From Phymorhynchus buccinoides (lineage: Eukaryota > Mollusca > Gastropoda > Neogastropoda > Raphitomidae), in contig CM065695.1 of NCBI GenBank assembly GCA_017654935.2, positions 35,640,271 through 35,704,270 of the forward strand: DNA of 64,000 bases, written 5' to 3'. The position numbers and the translations under genes were made by a program. Under the pieces are notes generated by a model. It did no database searches. It saw only the letters and a list, made by a program, of their open reading frames with translations, and was not told the origin of the DNA. This document shows, in pieces, positions 45,921-64,000 of the stretch (the first letter of the stretch is position 1; every line of letters begins with the position of its first letter).

Positions 45921-47340
45921 TAGTATTTTTTAAACTTTCCCTTTGTTGTGTTGCTTTTTGGATGACAATGGTCAGTTGATTTGAGTTGAAATAAAAATGT
46001 CATGGGATAAATATTTGCTTGGCCAATAAAAACCAGAGAAATGCCATCCACATTTCCAATTGTTTTGGCCAGATGAAAACAACACCAAAGTAGTTTCAGC
46101 TCTTAATCACATACATGTACTTATGTTGTGAGCTTGCGAGTTGAGTTGAAGAGATATCAACTGTTTTATCATGATAGTTTGGAATGTCCATGCTGCTTAC
46201 AAGTCGATCAATTTATTATTATTTTTAATTTGCTAACCCTGAATCGTTGGAATACATATTCATAAATATGTTATTATTGGAACAAAGTCAAACCAATGAT
46301 CATTTTCATTACATGGCATACTTCATGTTGAAAATGGGGCAATGAAAATGAGAACACATTTCTCAGTTGAAAAAAACATAATGCCATTTTCTTTTAGGAT
46401 AAAGATCCTACTCCTCTGCTCTGAAAATGTTTCCCAAATATTGTCTGAACAAAATGAAACATACATTTGCTGAAAGATCTTGTTCTGTGAACTACAGGTT
46501 GTTCTAGAAATTTTAGTCTCCATTTTTTTTGGGTCTTAATCCTAAGCAGCATGCGCATTGAGGACATATTGTTTTTGAAGGCGTGTGTTCTGATGTGCAA
46601 TACGTTTCGCTTGCAGGTGTGTCTGTGTGCGTTTTCTTAAAGTGTTATTGAATTTAGTTGCTTCTTCTTTATTATTTTTTCCTTCCAGTCTTCCTCACTC
46701 AAATATATATCAATTCTTGGTCTGTCTGTGGCAAACACAGCAAGTGACTGATAATGAACGTGTACGATTTGACAAAATGATTGTAACTGAACACTCGTGT
46801 GACATTGATTGCCTTGATCAATGCTTTGGGACTGTTGTATGTAGTCGTTTGCTATGCAGTGTGAGTTTAAGTTTTGTCTTCTTTTTTTTTCCGTTGCCCG
46901 TCTGCTCTTGTTCAATAATCTTGTATAGTGTAGGTTACAGCAGTTTTTTCCTTCTCTATCTTTTAAATCCCTGTTTTGAATTGTTGACGACTGATTGAGA
47001 GAGGATGCCTTGAAGTGTAGTGGGGGTAGGGAGGGGGGGGGGGGACTGTTTGCTATGAGCACGCACAGTAGGAACGTTGTGTGCGCAGGGCCGTTGTATG
47101 GTATAATGCGCAGGGCCGTTGTGTGTGCAGGGCCGGCAGTGGCCACGTTAAATTAAAGTCTTCAGTGTTCACTCCCTCTGTAAGAAGTACTGGAGCTAGA
47201 TGCATGGTTACAAACTTTGTGATTGAAGTCTTGTAATAAATTGGTGCGAAACATGGGTTCCCCCGTGTGTGTGCGTGTTGTGCTGCTGCATATTGTGTTT
47301 GAATAACTGTGTGTTCAGTGTACGTTTACATTTACAATAC
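45921..47340. other. Intergenic, no gene recognised
   Basis: AT-rich. A G-run at 47033-47043 and a GCGCAGGGCCGTTGT direct repeat (47084-47120). Open stretches are short and without recognisable domains. Confidence 0.5.
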
Positions 47341-47849
47341 AGTGGAATCCACCTAACTCAAAAACGGGTAACTCAAAGCTGGATAACTCAATACTTTTTT
47401 GTCATAGTTCAGTCATTTTCATGCCCACAATATTGGTTCTGTTTTATAATCGAGTTGCTAATATTTTGTTATCTCTTCTTACTGATTTTAGTTTTAATCG
47501 AGTTGCTAACCTCTGGAATTTACTAATACCCAACCTAATTAATTTTACCTGGGTAGAAAACAAAATCCTCTGACAGGGATGAACAATTTTAGTCTATCCT
47601 TACTTTAAGACAAACATGATAATAGACCCCCAATTACTTTTAGTGAATAAATAATTGTGGTGCAAAAATGCGATGCTTTTAAAGGATACCCCCCCCCCCC
47701 CCCCTCACAAACACACACACCTCCAGGATTTTGTTTGGGAAAAGTTGGCAGCTATGGGTATGCTCTTTTTCCTCTACTTCTCGCACTTCCTCCCCATAAC
47801 CCTCTCGTCTCCTCTAGAACCATGGGGCGAATACATTCGGCCAAGACAT

Positions 47850-48270
47850 CACTCTCACTCCCATCAAATGCAAAGACATTCACTGCCAAGCACCCTGCCA
47901 TGTGTTTGTCTATCTTGAGCAGACCTGTTTACTCTACTCTTTTTGAGTAGTATTCTACTCAATTTGGACCTCTACTACTCTTCAAAATTGAAAATAATGC
48001 TCTAATTACTAATTTTCAGTGAACATTGTATGATGGCTTAATGAATAAAACTACACATTTCGCACCTAAACTACTCATTTCAGCTATCCAGACTACTCGA
48101 GACTTGTGTAGGGGGTAAACAGGTCTGCTTTAGAGCTTATGTCACTGTTTCTTCCGTTAAAGCAACGCATGCACACTCCCCAAAAAATAGTTACTCCCCT
48201 TTTGTCGGTTGAGATGCAACGGGCAACCAAGAACGTCAAAAAAGACATGGCGCTAGAACGAAGAGTTAAG
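47850..48270. repeat. Dispersed repeat, copy 2, interrupted by a MITE
   Basis: Homologous to 33060-33270 on both sides of the MITE at 47920-48127. Confidence 0.75.
47920..48127. mobile_element. MITE with CAGACCTGTTTAC ends and 6-bp duplication, copy 2
   Basis: Ends CAGACCTGTTTAC and GTAAACAGGTCTG, flanked by CTTGAG (47914-47919) and CTTTAG (48128-48133). The paralogous repeat at 33.1 kb has a single TTTTAG there. Body inverted relative to 1718-2102 and without the U2-containing insert. Confidence 0.85.
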
Positions 48271-48486
48271 CATTATCATAAAATAAACTATCATTGTCGG
48301 TGCCACAATGGTCGACTTAGCTGCTGATTTCACCGCCAGGTGGCGACAAACTCAAATGGGGCTAATCCTAGTGATATCCTTGGGGATAAAGAGAGGGAGT
48401 CCATGGGGCTGAGCCCCATTTGAGCTTGTCGCCACCTGGTTGTGAACTCGGCCACCTAAGCCGCTCATTCAACACCTTTTTTATCC

Positions 48487-48900
48487 AATAGGAATTGTTC
48501 AGAAATAATTAAGGGGAGTAATTTCATGGTGTGTGGGAGTGATCTTGCCTAATTCAATCCGTCAAACGGGGGAAGTCACTCTACCATCAGCTCTCGTAGC
48601 CTATCGACTCGTGTGTTTGAGCAGACATACAGCACTTAGAACACTGTGCGTCATTCTAATAATTGATGTCATTTATATTTTTACGCCACATTTTGCAAGT
48701 TTTATCAGTTTGTGGCCACCCCTAATTAAAAAAAAAAAATGTTTGCAAGTCTCTGACTCGCATCCTGCGGTTTCAAGGTTCGACGCCATTGTTGCTATGG
48801 AATTTGACTGAGTAATGGAGGCAGAAAGCTTGGATACAGTGTCTTTGATGGAGGTAAACAACTCTAATTTTCATGAAGTGCTCTCCCCTAGTTTTTTCTC
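48487..48900. repeat. Dispersed repeat, copy 2 (pair with 35310-35760)
   Basis: Same order of blocks as the first copy, with deletions between GATCTTGCC and CAAACGGGGGAA. Confidence 0.75.
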
Positions 48901-49529
48901 TCCGAAAATCGTCTATTGGACACATGCAGTTCACTTTCAACTTGCACATACAGGCCACACACATCTATATGCAGTTGAGAAGCAAAAATCCATTATGGTT
49001 TCTTTTATACATTTATTTTTGGTATAGCAATTCCACAAACTGAAGTTATGTTATTTTACACCAACCATGAGATGAAATAGTGATCAATAGTAGGCTTAGA
49101 TATTCAGAATCGTTTTCAAATCATCTTCCCTTTCAATGGACATTGAATTCATTTAAGTCACAAAACTCGGATTGTCCTGTCGAAAATATTAAGAATTAAA
49201 ATGATGCACACATAATAATTATAACCATGGAGAAACTTTTCACACAATGGATCTTGAAGACTTTTTCTCATAAAAAATGTTCAGTCTGATTATGATAAAA
49301 GTGGTTACGAACTTGAGAAAAGTTTGAACAAGAACGGAAACATGATGATGTGAATAAATTAAAATTGCATTTCACAAAAATAGTTCAACCGTCTAGCCAT
49401 CTTTGCTCTGGTAGTCTGAGAAATGAACTTCCATAAGCTTTTGCTCTTCTTCAACCACACATTATGTCTTTGCAATGTTTGTGTTTATAGGTACATTTTT
49501 TGTTCGTGTGTGTGTGTGTGTGTGTGTGT

Positions 49530-49691
49530 GCCATATTTTTCAGACTATAAGGCGATATGTTTTCCCGGACTGAGACCCTTACGCCTTATGACTAGTAAGT
49601 AAATGTGATAACAAAATCTGAATTTTGTGTGAAATGGGGGGGGGGGGGGGGAGGCTTATAAAGTGCACCTTATAGTCAGAATAATATGGTA
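49530..49691. mobile_element. MITE of the GACTATAAGGCG family
   Basis: CCATATTTTTCAGACTATAA at the left end, following directly on a GT microsatellite, and CTTATAGTCAGAATAATATG at the right. A G-run of 16 (49637-49651) lies inside. Confidence 0.8.
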
Positions 49692-50460
49692 TGTGTGTGT
49701 GAGAAGAGAACCAATATGTTAATATAAGAACTGGTAACAGTAAAAACTAACACATTAAATGTTTTAAGTGCTGCTCACAGCTGTTCCATCCCATACAAAA
49801 TCAAGCTATTTAGTTAAAAGTCTGAATCTATAAATCTTAAATAAAAACTGCACCCAGCTTTTGCTTGTAAACATATTTTGGCTGTATGTTCTTCATTGTA
49901 TTTTTAATATATTTCTTCCATCAGATTTATGGTAAAAACTTATTTTGCTGAGCAGTATGATACAACATAGTAGAAAATGTTCTTGAATAATACATTTAGT
50001 ATCGCAAACATAAATAAAATTGCCCACGAGTGAAAATCTAGCAATATCCACTGAATATAAGTAATTTAGTTACATACTACAACAAATTCTTGACTGTTAT
50101 TTAAGAAAAGTAACTTATGGTAAACTAAAGTTGGCTTGAAAAAACTTATGAAAATATAGCTAAACTAAATGTTCCTCCCGAAACAGCTGTGACTGAGTTT
50201 GGTTGTTTACTCCATTCACCGAATCACAATTCTGCTGCCATATTGCTTAGGCCAAAACTGCTGCCACACCACTAATAAAGAACAATAAGCAATGCATGCC
50301 TACCCTAATTTGTTTGAATTTTCATGAACAAAATCTTTAAAAATGCGGAATTTACGTTTTCCCGGGATGTGGAAAGAAATCTAGTATCAACCTTGCTAGG
50401 TACAAATGGCCAATGTCGTTTCTTTTGCAAGTTAATCATCTCCAAAAGTTAATCATCAGT
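49692..50460. other. Intergenic, AT-rich, no feature recognised
   Basis: No coding exon or known repeat recognised. Confidence 0.5.
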
Positions 50461-50464
50461 ATTA

Positions 50465-50590
50465 TTAAAAACTCGGGACTTTACTGGTGTTGCCCTGCTT
50501 CCGGGCATTGCCTCCAGGATCGTTCCCATCGTCTTTATATCTACTAATGTCCCATATGTGTGTGTTCCAGATCGGAGGACGTTAAGCAGA
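50465..50590 (+). repeat. Dispersed repeat (family of the 4.4-5.3 kb array)
   Basis: TCGGGACTTTACTGG, GGGCATTGCCTCCAGGAT, CCCATATGTGTGTGTTCCAG and GGAGGACGTTAAG, in the order seen in the array. The left third of the family is absent. Confidence 0.75.
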
Positions 50591-51285
50591 ATTTCTTCTT
50601 GTTCTCCTGCAAGAGCAAAGTTCACAAGATGTAAGAAAGTCAATGTTTTGTTTCCTTCTCTAGCATGATGAATGGGTTTTGTGCATATCTGGGATCAATG
50701 GACAGTTACTTTCTTCTTTGGCGCAGGAAAAAATCTGCGATATCCAGTCCAAGTTGACTTTTGGTTCACTGTCTGCTAGTATCTTTATAGACAGGAAGTG
50801 ACATAAAGTTGATAATGGTTGTCCACAATTTCGACAGTTAACAAATATCTCCACTTCACAAATTTTTTTCCCTTCCGGAACAGGCAGAGGAAAATCATGA
50901 ACACTGAACTCCACCGAAGTGACTCAGCAGCAGTGCAGTGTCTCCTCGGTTGGTTGCCTCCTGACGGCCGAACACAGATTCGTTCCCCTTGGCCTACTGG
51001 TCTCAGATTCTGCGACCTGAACGTGCAGATGTGTGACTGCGAATTGGGATTCGGAATGAGCGGCGTGGGAGCAGAAGATGGGACGGCCCAGAAGATGGGA
51101 CAGCCAAAAAATCACACAAAAAAATATTTTTGGAACACTGCAACAATTTTATTTTCCGGGACAAATAGGCCTAGCAGTAATGGTAGGCGTCTCTGTGCTT
51201 GTTATTTCAATCCTTGTACAGTATGCCGAAGGGGCTTGTTTACTTATGAATGCATGGCTGGTTGATATTAAACTGTTTAGGTGTA
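50591..51285. other. Unassigned segment with open frames on both strands
   Basis: The - strand frame 50914-50660 contains VNCRNCGQPLSTLCHFLS, two CxxC-like cysteines. The + strand frame 50819-51265 is Cys-containing but unlike any family I know. Neither has splice signals linking it to a neighbour. Possibly a transposon remnant. Confidence 0.3.
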
Positions 51286-51445
51286 CAGTGGAACCTCCCT
51301 TATAAGACTTCCCATTATGAGACTCCCTCCCATATAAGACCTACTTCTCTGAGACATTGCCCTTCTTTGTAAGTATTAAAATGACCTCCCTTATAAGGCC
51401 TCATTTTGGATGATTTTTGAAGGTCTTATAAGGGAAGTTCCACTG
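51286..51445. mobile_element. pogo-like MITE, TA-flanked
   Basis: CAGTGGAACCTCCCTTATAA ... GGGAAGTTCCACTG, TA on both sides. Confidence 0.88.
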
Positions 51446-52065
51446 TATTAAAATCAGTCATTTGAGCCAAAGTTCATTTGGCTGTGGTGTCTACTGTAGC
51501 CACCTTAAAAATTATTTTCTACTGTATAACTTCATCTCTTGACATTTTCAAATGAAAATTTGAAAGACGACAACTTCAATTTGTATTTGTACATACAAAT
51601 CAAACACAAAAGAAAAGTTAATGCCACATCACACACAAAAAAGAAGCAAACTTTCTTAATTTACCAATTCCAAAATATAAAATTTCAAACTCTGGACTGC
51701 GCCATGTTTTTTCCAGTTCTCTATCCACTGATCCAATCCAGCCCTCTGCTCTGTAATTATAAAAAAAACCACCCCAACCTAACACTCTACTAGTACTAAA
51801 GTACCTTAGCATGGGTGCAACTCTTCCTGGTATACCAGGATTTCCTGTTTTTGAATTTTACCAGAAAAGGAATTTCCTTTTTTGTTTATTTGTCAGACAA
51901 GATCTTTGTGTGTCTACTGTATTTTTCAAACACTTTGAAATAAGCATTTGTATAAATTGTGGAAAAAGCAAGCTAAAATGCCTTCATAAATCAATTTTTT
52001 CTTCAGCTGCAGGGGGACATTACCCCTAGACCCCGGCCTTTCAGTTTTTTTCATTTTGTGTATCG

Positions 52066-52703
52066 TAAAAAAATGGACTATAAGACGCACCTGTATATAA
52101 CCTTAAGTCGCATCCCTTAAATTGACTAAATGTGATGCAGCACAGGAAAACCAGGCTAATGTCGTAAATGATCACTTTTGACTTATTCATATTTTCAGAA
52201 AGGCCAGAGACAACAGATTAACAGGCAAAAAACAGAATTCATCTATCTCTAATAGTTTATTTTGAACAATTTTTCAATCAATCAAATCTCTCTCTTTCTC
52301 TCTTTCTTTGTCTCCCTCTTGTGGCTGGCCGACTTTAGCTGGGTATTCGCGTACTGCATCACAAATATTAGGTGTTTATCCACATATAAGCCGCACCAGT
52401 CTATCAGCCGCAGAGAAAATTGTATGTGCACAAACCAACACAAATATAGACATTCTCATATTAGAACACAGGTATTTAAAGTTCTCGGACACTTTAAACA
52501 TGAGATTTGAATCTATTGATTACCACAACCAGTTCTGAGTCTAAGAAGCTCGAAATAGGCTGAAGAATGTGGCCAGAAACAGATTTAATAAAACTGATAA
52601 ATGTATAATGGAAAAAAACACCCACAGATAAGCTGCATCAGTCTATAAGCCGCATGGGCCAAAGTTGAGGAAAAAAGTAGCGGCTTATAGTCGGCATTTT
52701 ACA
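52066..52703. mobile_element. Long MITE (CGTAAAAAAATGGACTATAA end), copy 2
   Basis: Inverted copy of 38796-39424. Retains the unoccupied TTAA (52117-52120) where the other copy carries a piggyBac-like element. Ends with GGCTTATAGTCGGCATTTTA. Confidence 0.75.
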
Positions 52704-53530
52704 GTAGTTGCACCCATGCTTCAGTTCTTCAAATGCTCTTGAACACACACGCACACTCTCACAAAAAAAGCAAATGTTGCTCCTGTTGCGTCACATTGTT
52801 TTTCAAACTACCACTCACGCTTTCATTCACTTAGCCCACAACACAATGAGCTCATTCTCAATTCATAAACACACCATGCACACATTTACGTGAATAACAC
52901 TTGCGCTCAACTCATATGCTCAAAACACATCCATACAAATAAGAACCAACTGTGACAGTGCATGGGAAAAACAGACATAATGGAATTTTGGCATACATTG
53001 AGATTTCAATTTTTCATGGTGGAGCAAAGATTCCTTGTTAATACACAGAAAAATGAATGGAGTTATCTTGTCTAGTTTTTATTTTATAATTATTTGAAGT
53101 TTGGCATTCGAAGATCATTTGCAGAAATCAGGCATTGAAGATACAATTCTACCTCTTTGTTTCTAATGACTTGATTTAGAAAACAATCAAATAAACAAAG
53201 AAATCATTCAAAACTGTCTTTCATGTTATGGATACTGGTAGAACACATGAAAATAGACATAAATATGCCTCAAATAGAAAATTGATATTTTGGGGTTGTT
53301 GACTATTTTTGGCTTTTGCTAAAAAGCATTCTGAGCGACTTATGTAGGTTTTTCCCATGCACCATCACATTGCCTTTTCAACATATTCTGCCCTCTCAAA
53401 ATCTGGTGAAATCTACAAAACAAACCAACGAAAGCATCTTTACACCCCCACCCCAACATTATTATTAACACCCCTCCCACAACCAAAACCTATCATAAAC
53501 ACACACATTCCCCAACTGAAACCATAATTT
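52704..53530. other. Intergenic, no feature recognised
   Basis: AT-rich, CA-rich patches; no gene seen. Confidence 0.5.
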
Positions 53531-53532
53531 AA

Positions 53533-53538
53533 TTTATT
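53533..53538 (-). terminator. Candidate EIF6 polyadenylation signal
   Basis: TTTATT on the + strand gives AATAAA on the - strand, about 350 nt after the EIF6 stop. Two more TTTATT lie at 53539-53549. The choice is uncertain. Confidence 0.4.
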
Positions 53539-53888
53539 TTATTTTATTTGAATTCATGTTTCTACTCCATTTTCCACCCCACCTACTCTCAAAAAACAAA
53601 ACCCAGCATGAAATAAGAAACAAAATAATTTCCTTTGAATTGATGTTTCTTCTCCACTTCCCACCCCACCATCTCTTTCCCCAATCTCCAAACACCCCCT
53701 CTTTTAACTGACCACATATCGCAATGCATCAAAACAAATGGCGGTAAGTTAACAGAACAGTCAGGCAGATGCCAAGAGTTTCAGACGAAACAAAAGCAAA
53801 TGCGATTTAGTCGCATGATCCACATACAGCGCGGAGAGGCAAACGTCGTCAACTGCTGTCCCCCTTTCTGTTGTCCATGATTCCCATT

Positions 53889-62137
<8,249 letters not shown>

Positions 62138-62186
62138 TATTAACGATTATTGTTCGCCGACTTAGGGATTACCACGCGTAGGATTG

Positions 62187-62198
62187 CACAGGAAGTGA
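62187..62198 (-). promoter_or_regulatory. ETS-like site upstream of EIF6
   Basis: ACAGGAAGTGAG on the + strand (CACTTCCTGT on the gene strand), about 50 bp upstream of the start codon. ETS sites are common in housekeeping promoters. Use is inferred. Confidence 0.3.
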
Positions 62199-62404
62199 GA
62201 GCAAAATGGAAATGGTGCAAGTTGCATAGCACTAAGCGTCAATAGAGTGGCTTCCCTTGCATTGTGTCTTATAAGCGAAATGTTGTGCGATGATGGTGCA
62301 ATACATCATCTCTTCTTCTCTTCAGGGTCCACGGTCAGTATGTTGACCATTCTGGCTCCTTTGGGGAAAAAAACAACAACTAAAAAATGGGGGGCCGGTA
62401 ATGG

Positions 62405-62815
62405 CATCCTGGTGTAGCGCAGTTGGTAAGAGCCGCTGGCCCGTAATCCGTCATGTTTGCGGCGAGTGTGCGTGTTCGAATCTGAGCTGGGGTCGCAGTG
62501 GTGTGTCATTGGGAAAGGCACTTTACTCCTATTTTCCTCACTCCACCCAGGTGTAAAATGGGTACCTGACGTCAGTTGGGGAAAAAGTCCTTCGGATGAG
62601 ACTTAAAACCGAGGTCCCGTGTGCGAACGCATGCACAAAGATCTTGCGCACACGTTAAATCCCATTCCACTAGGAAGGAGTAGGCCATGTTGTGCCGGTG
62701 GGATGGATGACACGAACTCACATGGCATGCATCCTGTGCGCCAGTTGCAGTCTAAATGCAGACTTTGGGCGTGGGGCAGGATAAACATCCCCAATAGGAA
62801 GAAGAGAAGAAGTCT
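62405..62815 (+). mobile_element. tRNA-derived SINE
   Basis: The head has pol III A box-like TAGCGCAGTTGGTAAGAG (62414-62431) and B box GTTCGAATC (62474-62482). The body has GGGAAAGGCACTTTACTCCT, GTGTAAAATGGGTACCTGAC, CTTCGGATGAGACTTAAAAC and CGAGGTCCCGTGTGC, blocks common in mollusc SINEs. The right half is diverged. The tRNA part lacks a proper acceptor stem, so it is not a tRNA gene. Confidence 0.8.
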
Positions 62816-62837
62816 GTAATCTGAGATCTATTAATTT

Positions 62838-63165
62838 ATTTTACCCACCCAGACTCAAATACAGCTTTCCCCCCAGAACTATCCCAGTTTGGAATTCTCT
62901 TCCAGCAGCAGCAGCTGAGGCTCCCTCCTTGGTATCTTTCAAGAGGGAGCTGAACAACTTGTCTTTCTAATCTTGTCCACCACCCCTCCACACACACATA
63001 CACACACTTTATTTTTGTTTTGTTTTTCCCACACACACTTTGCCCCCAATTAGTTTTCTTATTATTTTATTTTCCGCATTGCGCAACCTCTTAAGTCACT
63101 GTAATGTCTACTGAGACGGCGTGATATGAACTTATTGAAGACTTGAAGACTCACAGAGTCTGTGA
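62838..63165 (+). mobile_element. LINE 3' fragment
   Basis: Frame reading FYPPRLKYSFPPRTIPVWNS, LPAAAAEAPSLVSFKRELNN, LSF and stop at 62968-62970, a LINE polymerase C-terminus. The 3' part contains GTCTACTGAGACGGCGTGAT and a GAAGACTTGAAGACTC tail. It directly follows the SINE. Confidence 0.7.
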
Positions 63166-63173
63166 CGGGCATT

Positions 63174-63831
<658 letters not shown>

Positions 63832-63872
63832 AACGTCCTCCGGTCTGGAACAGACACATACGGGATATTAGT
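63832..63872 (-). repeat. End fragment of the 4.4-5.3 kb array family
   Basis: TTTAACGTCCTCCGGTCTGG and AACAGACACATACGGGA, then the match stops. Confidence 0.7.
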
Positions 63873-63940
63873 AGGGGAAGACGGGGTCACAGCGCATGGG
63901 CGGGTAAGAAGCCCACCCCAATTATCTCATGAAATGAAGC

Positions 63941-63997
63941 AAATTTTGCCCATGAGACGAGCGTTAATGTCTAGCATTCGTCTCATGGGCAAATTTG
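63941..63997. repeat. Inverted repeat at window end
   Basis: AAATTTTGCCCATGAGACGA and its near complement TCGTCTCATGGGCAAATTT around a ~18-nt centre. It may be a small element or the start of a longer foldback. Confidence 0.8.
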
Positions 63998-64000
63998 ACT

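Noticed and set aside
46627..46998. Hydrophobic 123-codon frame
   Set aside because: T-rich AT-biased sequence gives Phe/Leu/Ser content; no signal, domain or splice context.
62409..62485. A tRNA gene
   Set aside because: A and B boxes are present, but there is no complementary acceptor stem, and SINE body blocks follow directly.

Overview
The window is animal nuclear DNA, most likely from a mollusc and probably a gastropod. The reasons are spliced host genes with short exons in long repeat-filled introns, very long GA/TC, CA and GGAA microsatellites, mollusc-type tRNA-derived SINE sequence, DIRS-type retrotransposons and a dense load of small palindromic DNA transposons. The species assignment is inference; no mitochondrial or rRNA marker is present.

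Three host genes can be reconstructed exon by exon. (1) The 3' end of a tectonin beta-propeller repeat gene on the + strand (exons 356-468, 2154-2323, 7963-8205). (2) A complete VAMP-associated protein (VAP) gene on the + strand in seven coding exons from 13312 to 44038, with every splice junction in frame (247 residues; MSP domain, short coiled coil, C-terminal membrane anchor). (3) A complete EIF6 gene on the - strand in seven coding exons from 62137 down to 53889 (246 residues). VAP and EIF6 converge across about 9 kb of repeat-rich intergenic DNA.

The most striking object is in VAP intron 4. A 10.9-kb DIRS-type tyrosine-recombinase retrotransposon (element A, 20548-31405) is interrupted inside its recombinase gene by a second, structurally complete DIRS-type element (element B, 24130-30500). 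Both have inverted terminal repeats, an unequal right end, and an internal complementary region that reads as the circle junction of the two ends. B sits between two copies of ACCA, and taking out one copy closes A's recombinase frame. B keeps an open gag-RT-RNase H frame and a full tyrosine recombinase, so it looks recently active. A has lost most of gag and is split.

The rest is a mosaic. There are LINE 3' fragments at 6.1-7.7, 10.4, 11.6-12.9, 14.4, 33.3 and 62.8 kb. TTAA-bounded piggyBac-like, TA-bounded pogo-like, PIF/Harbinger-like (TAA) and hAT-like (8-bp duplication) MITEs occur, plus a family with 6-bp duplications. Several can be dated relative to each other from nested insertions and empty sites visible in this same window. 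Other structures are a retroposed insert carrying the 5' end of U2 snRNA, an array of retroposon copies each ending at the same 12-bp motif, partial copies of EIF6 exon 3 next to the real exon, and minisatellites with 40-, 74- and 77-bp units. A 2-kb block at 2.4-4.4 kb remains unexplained.
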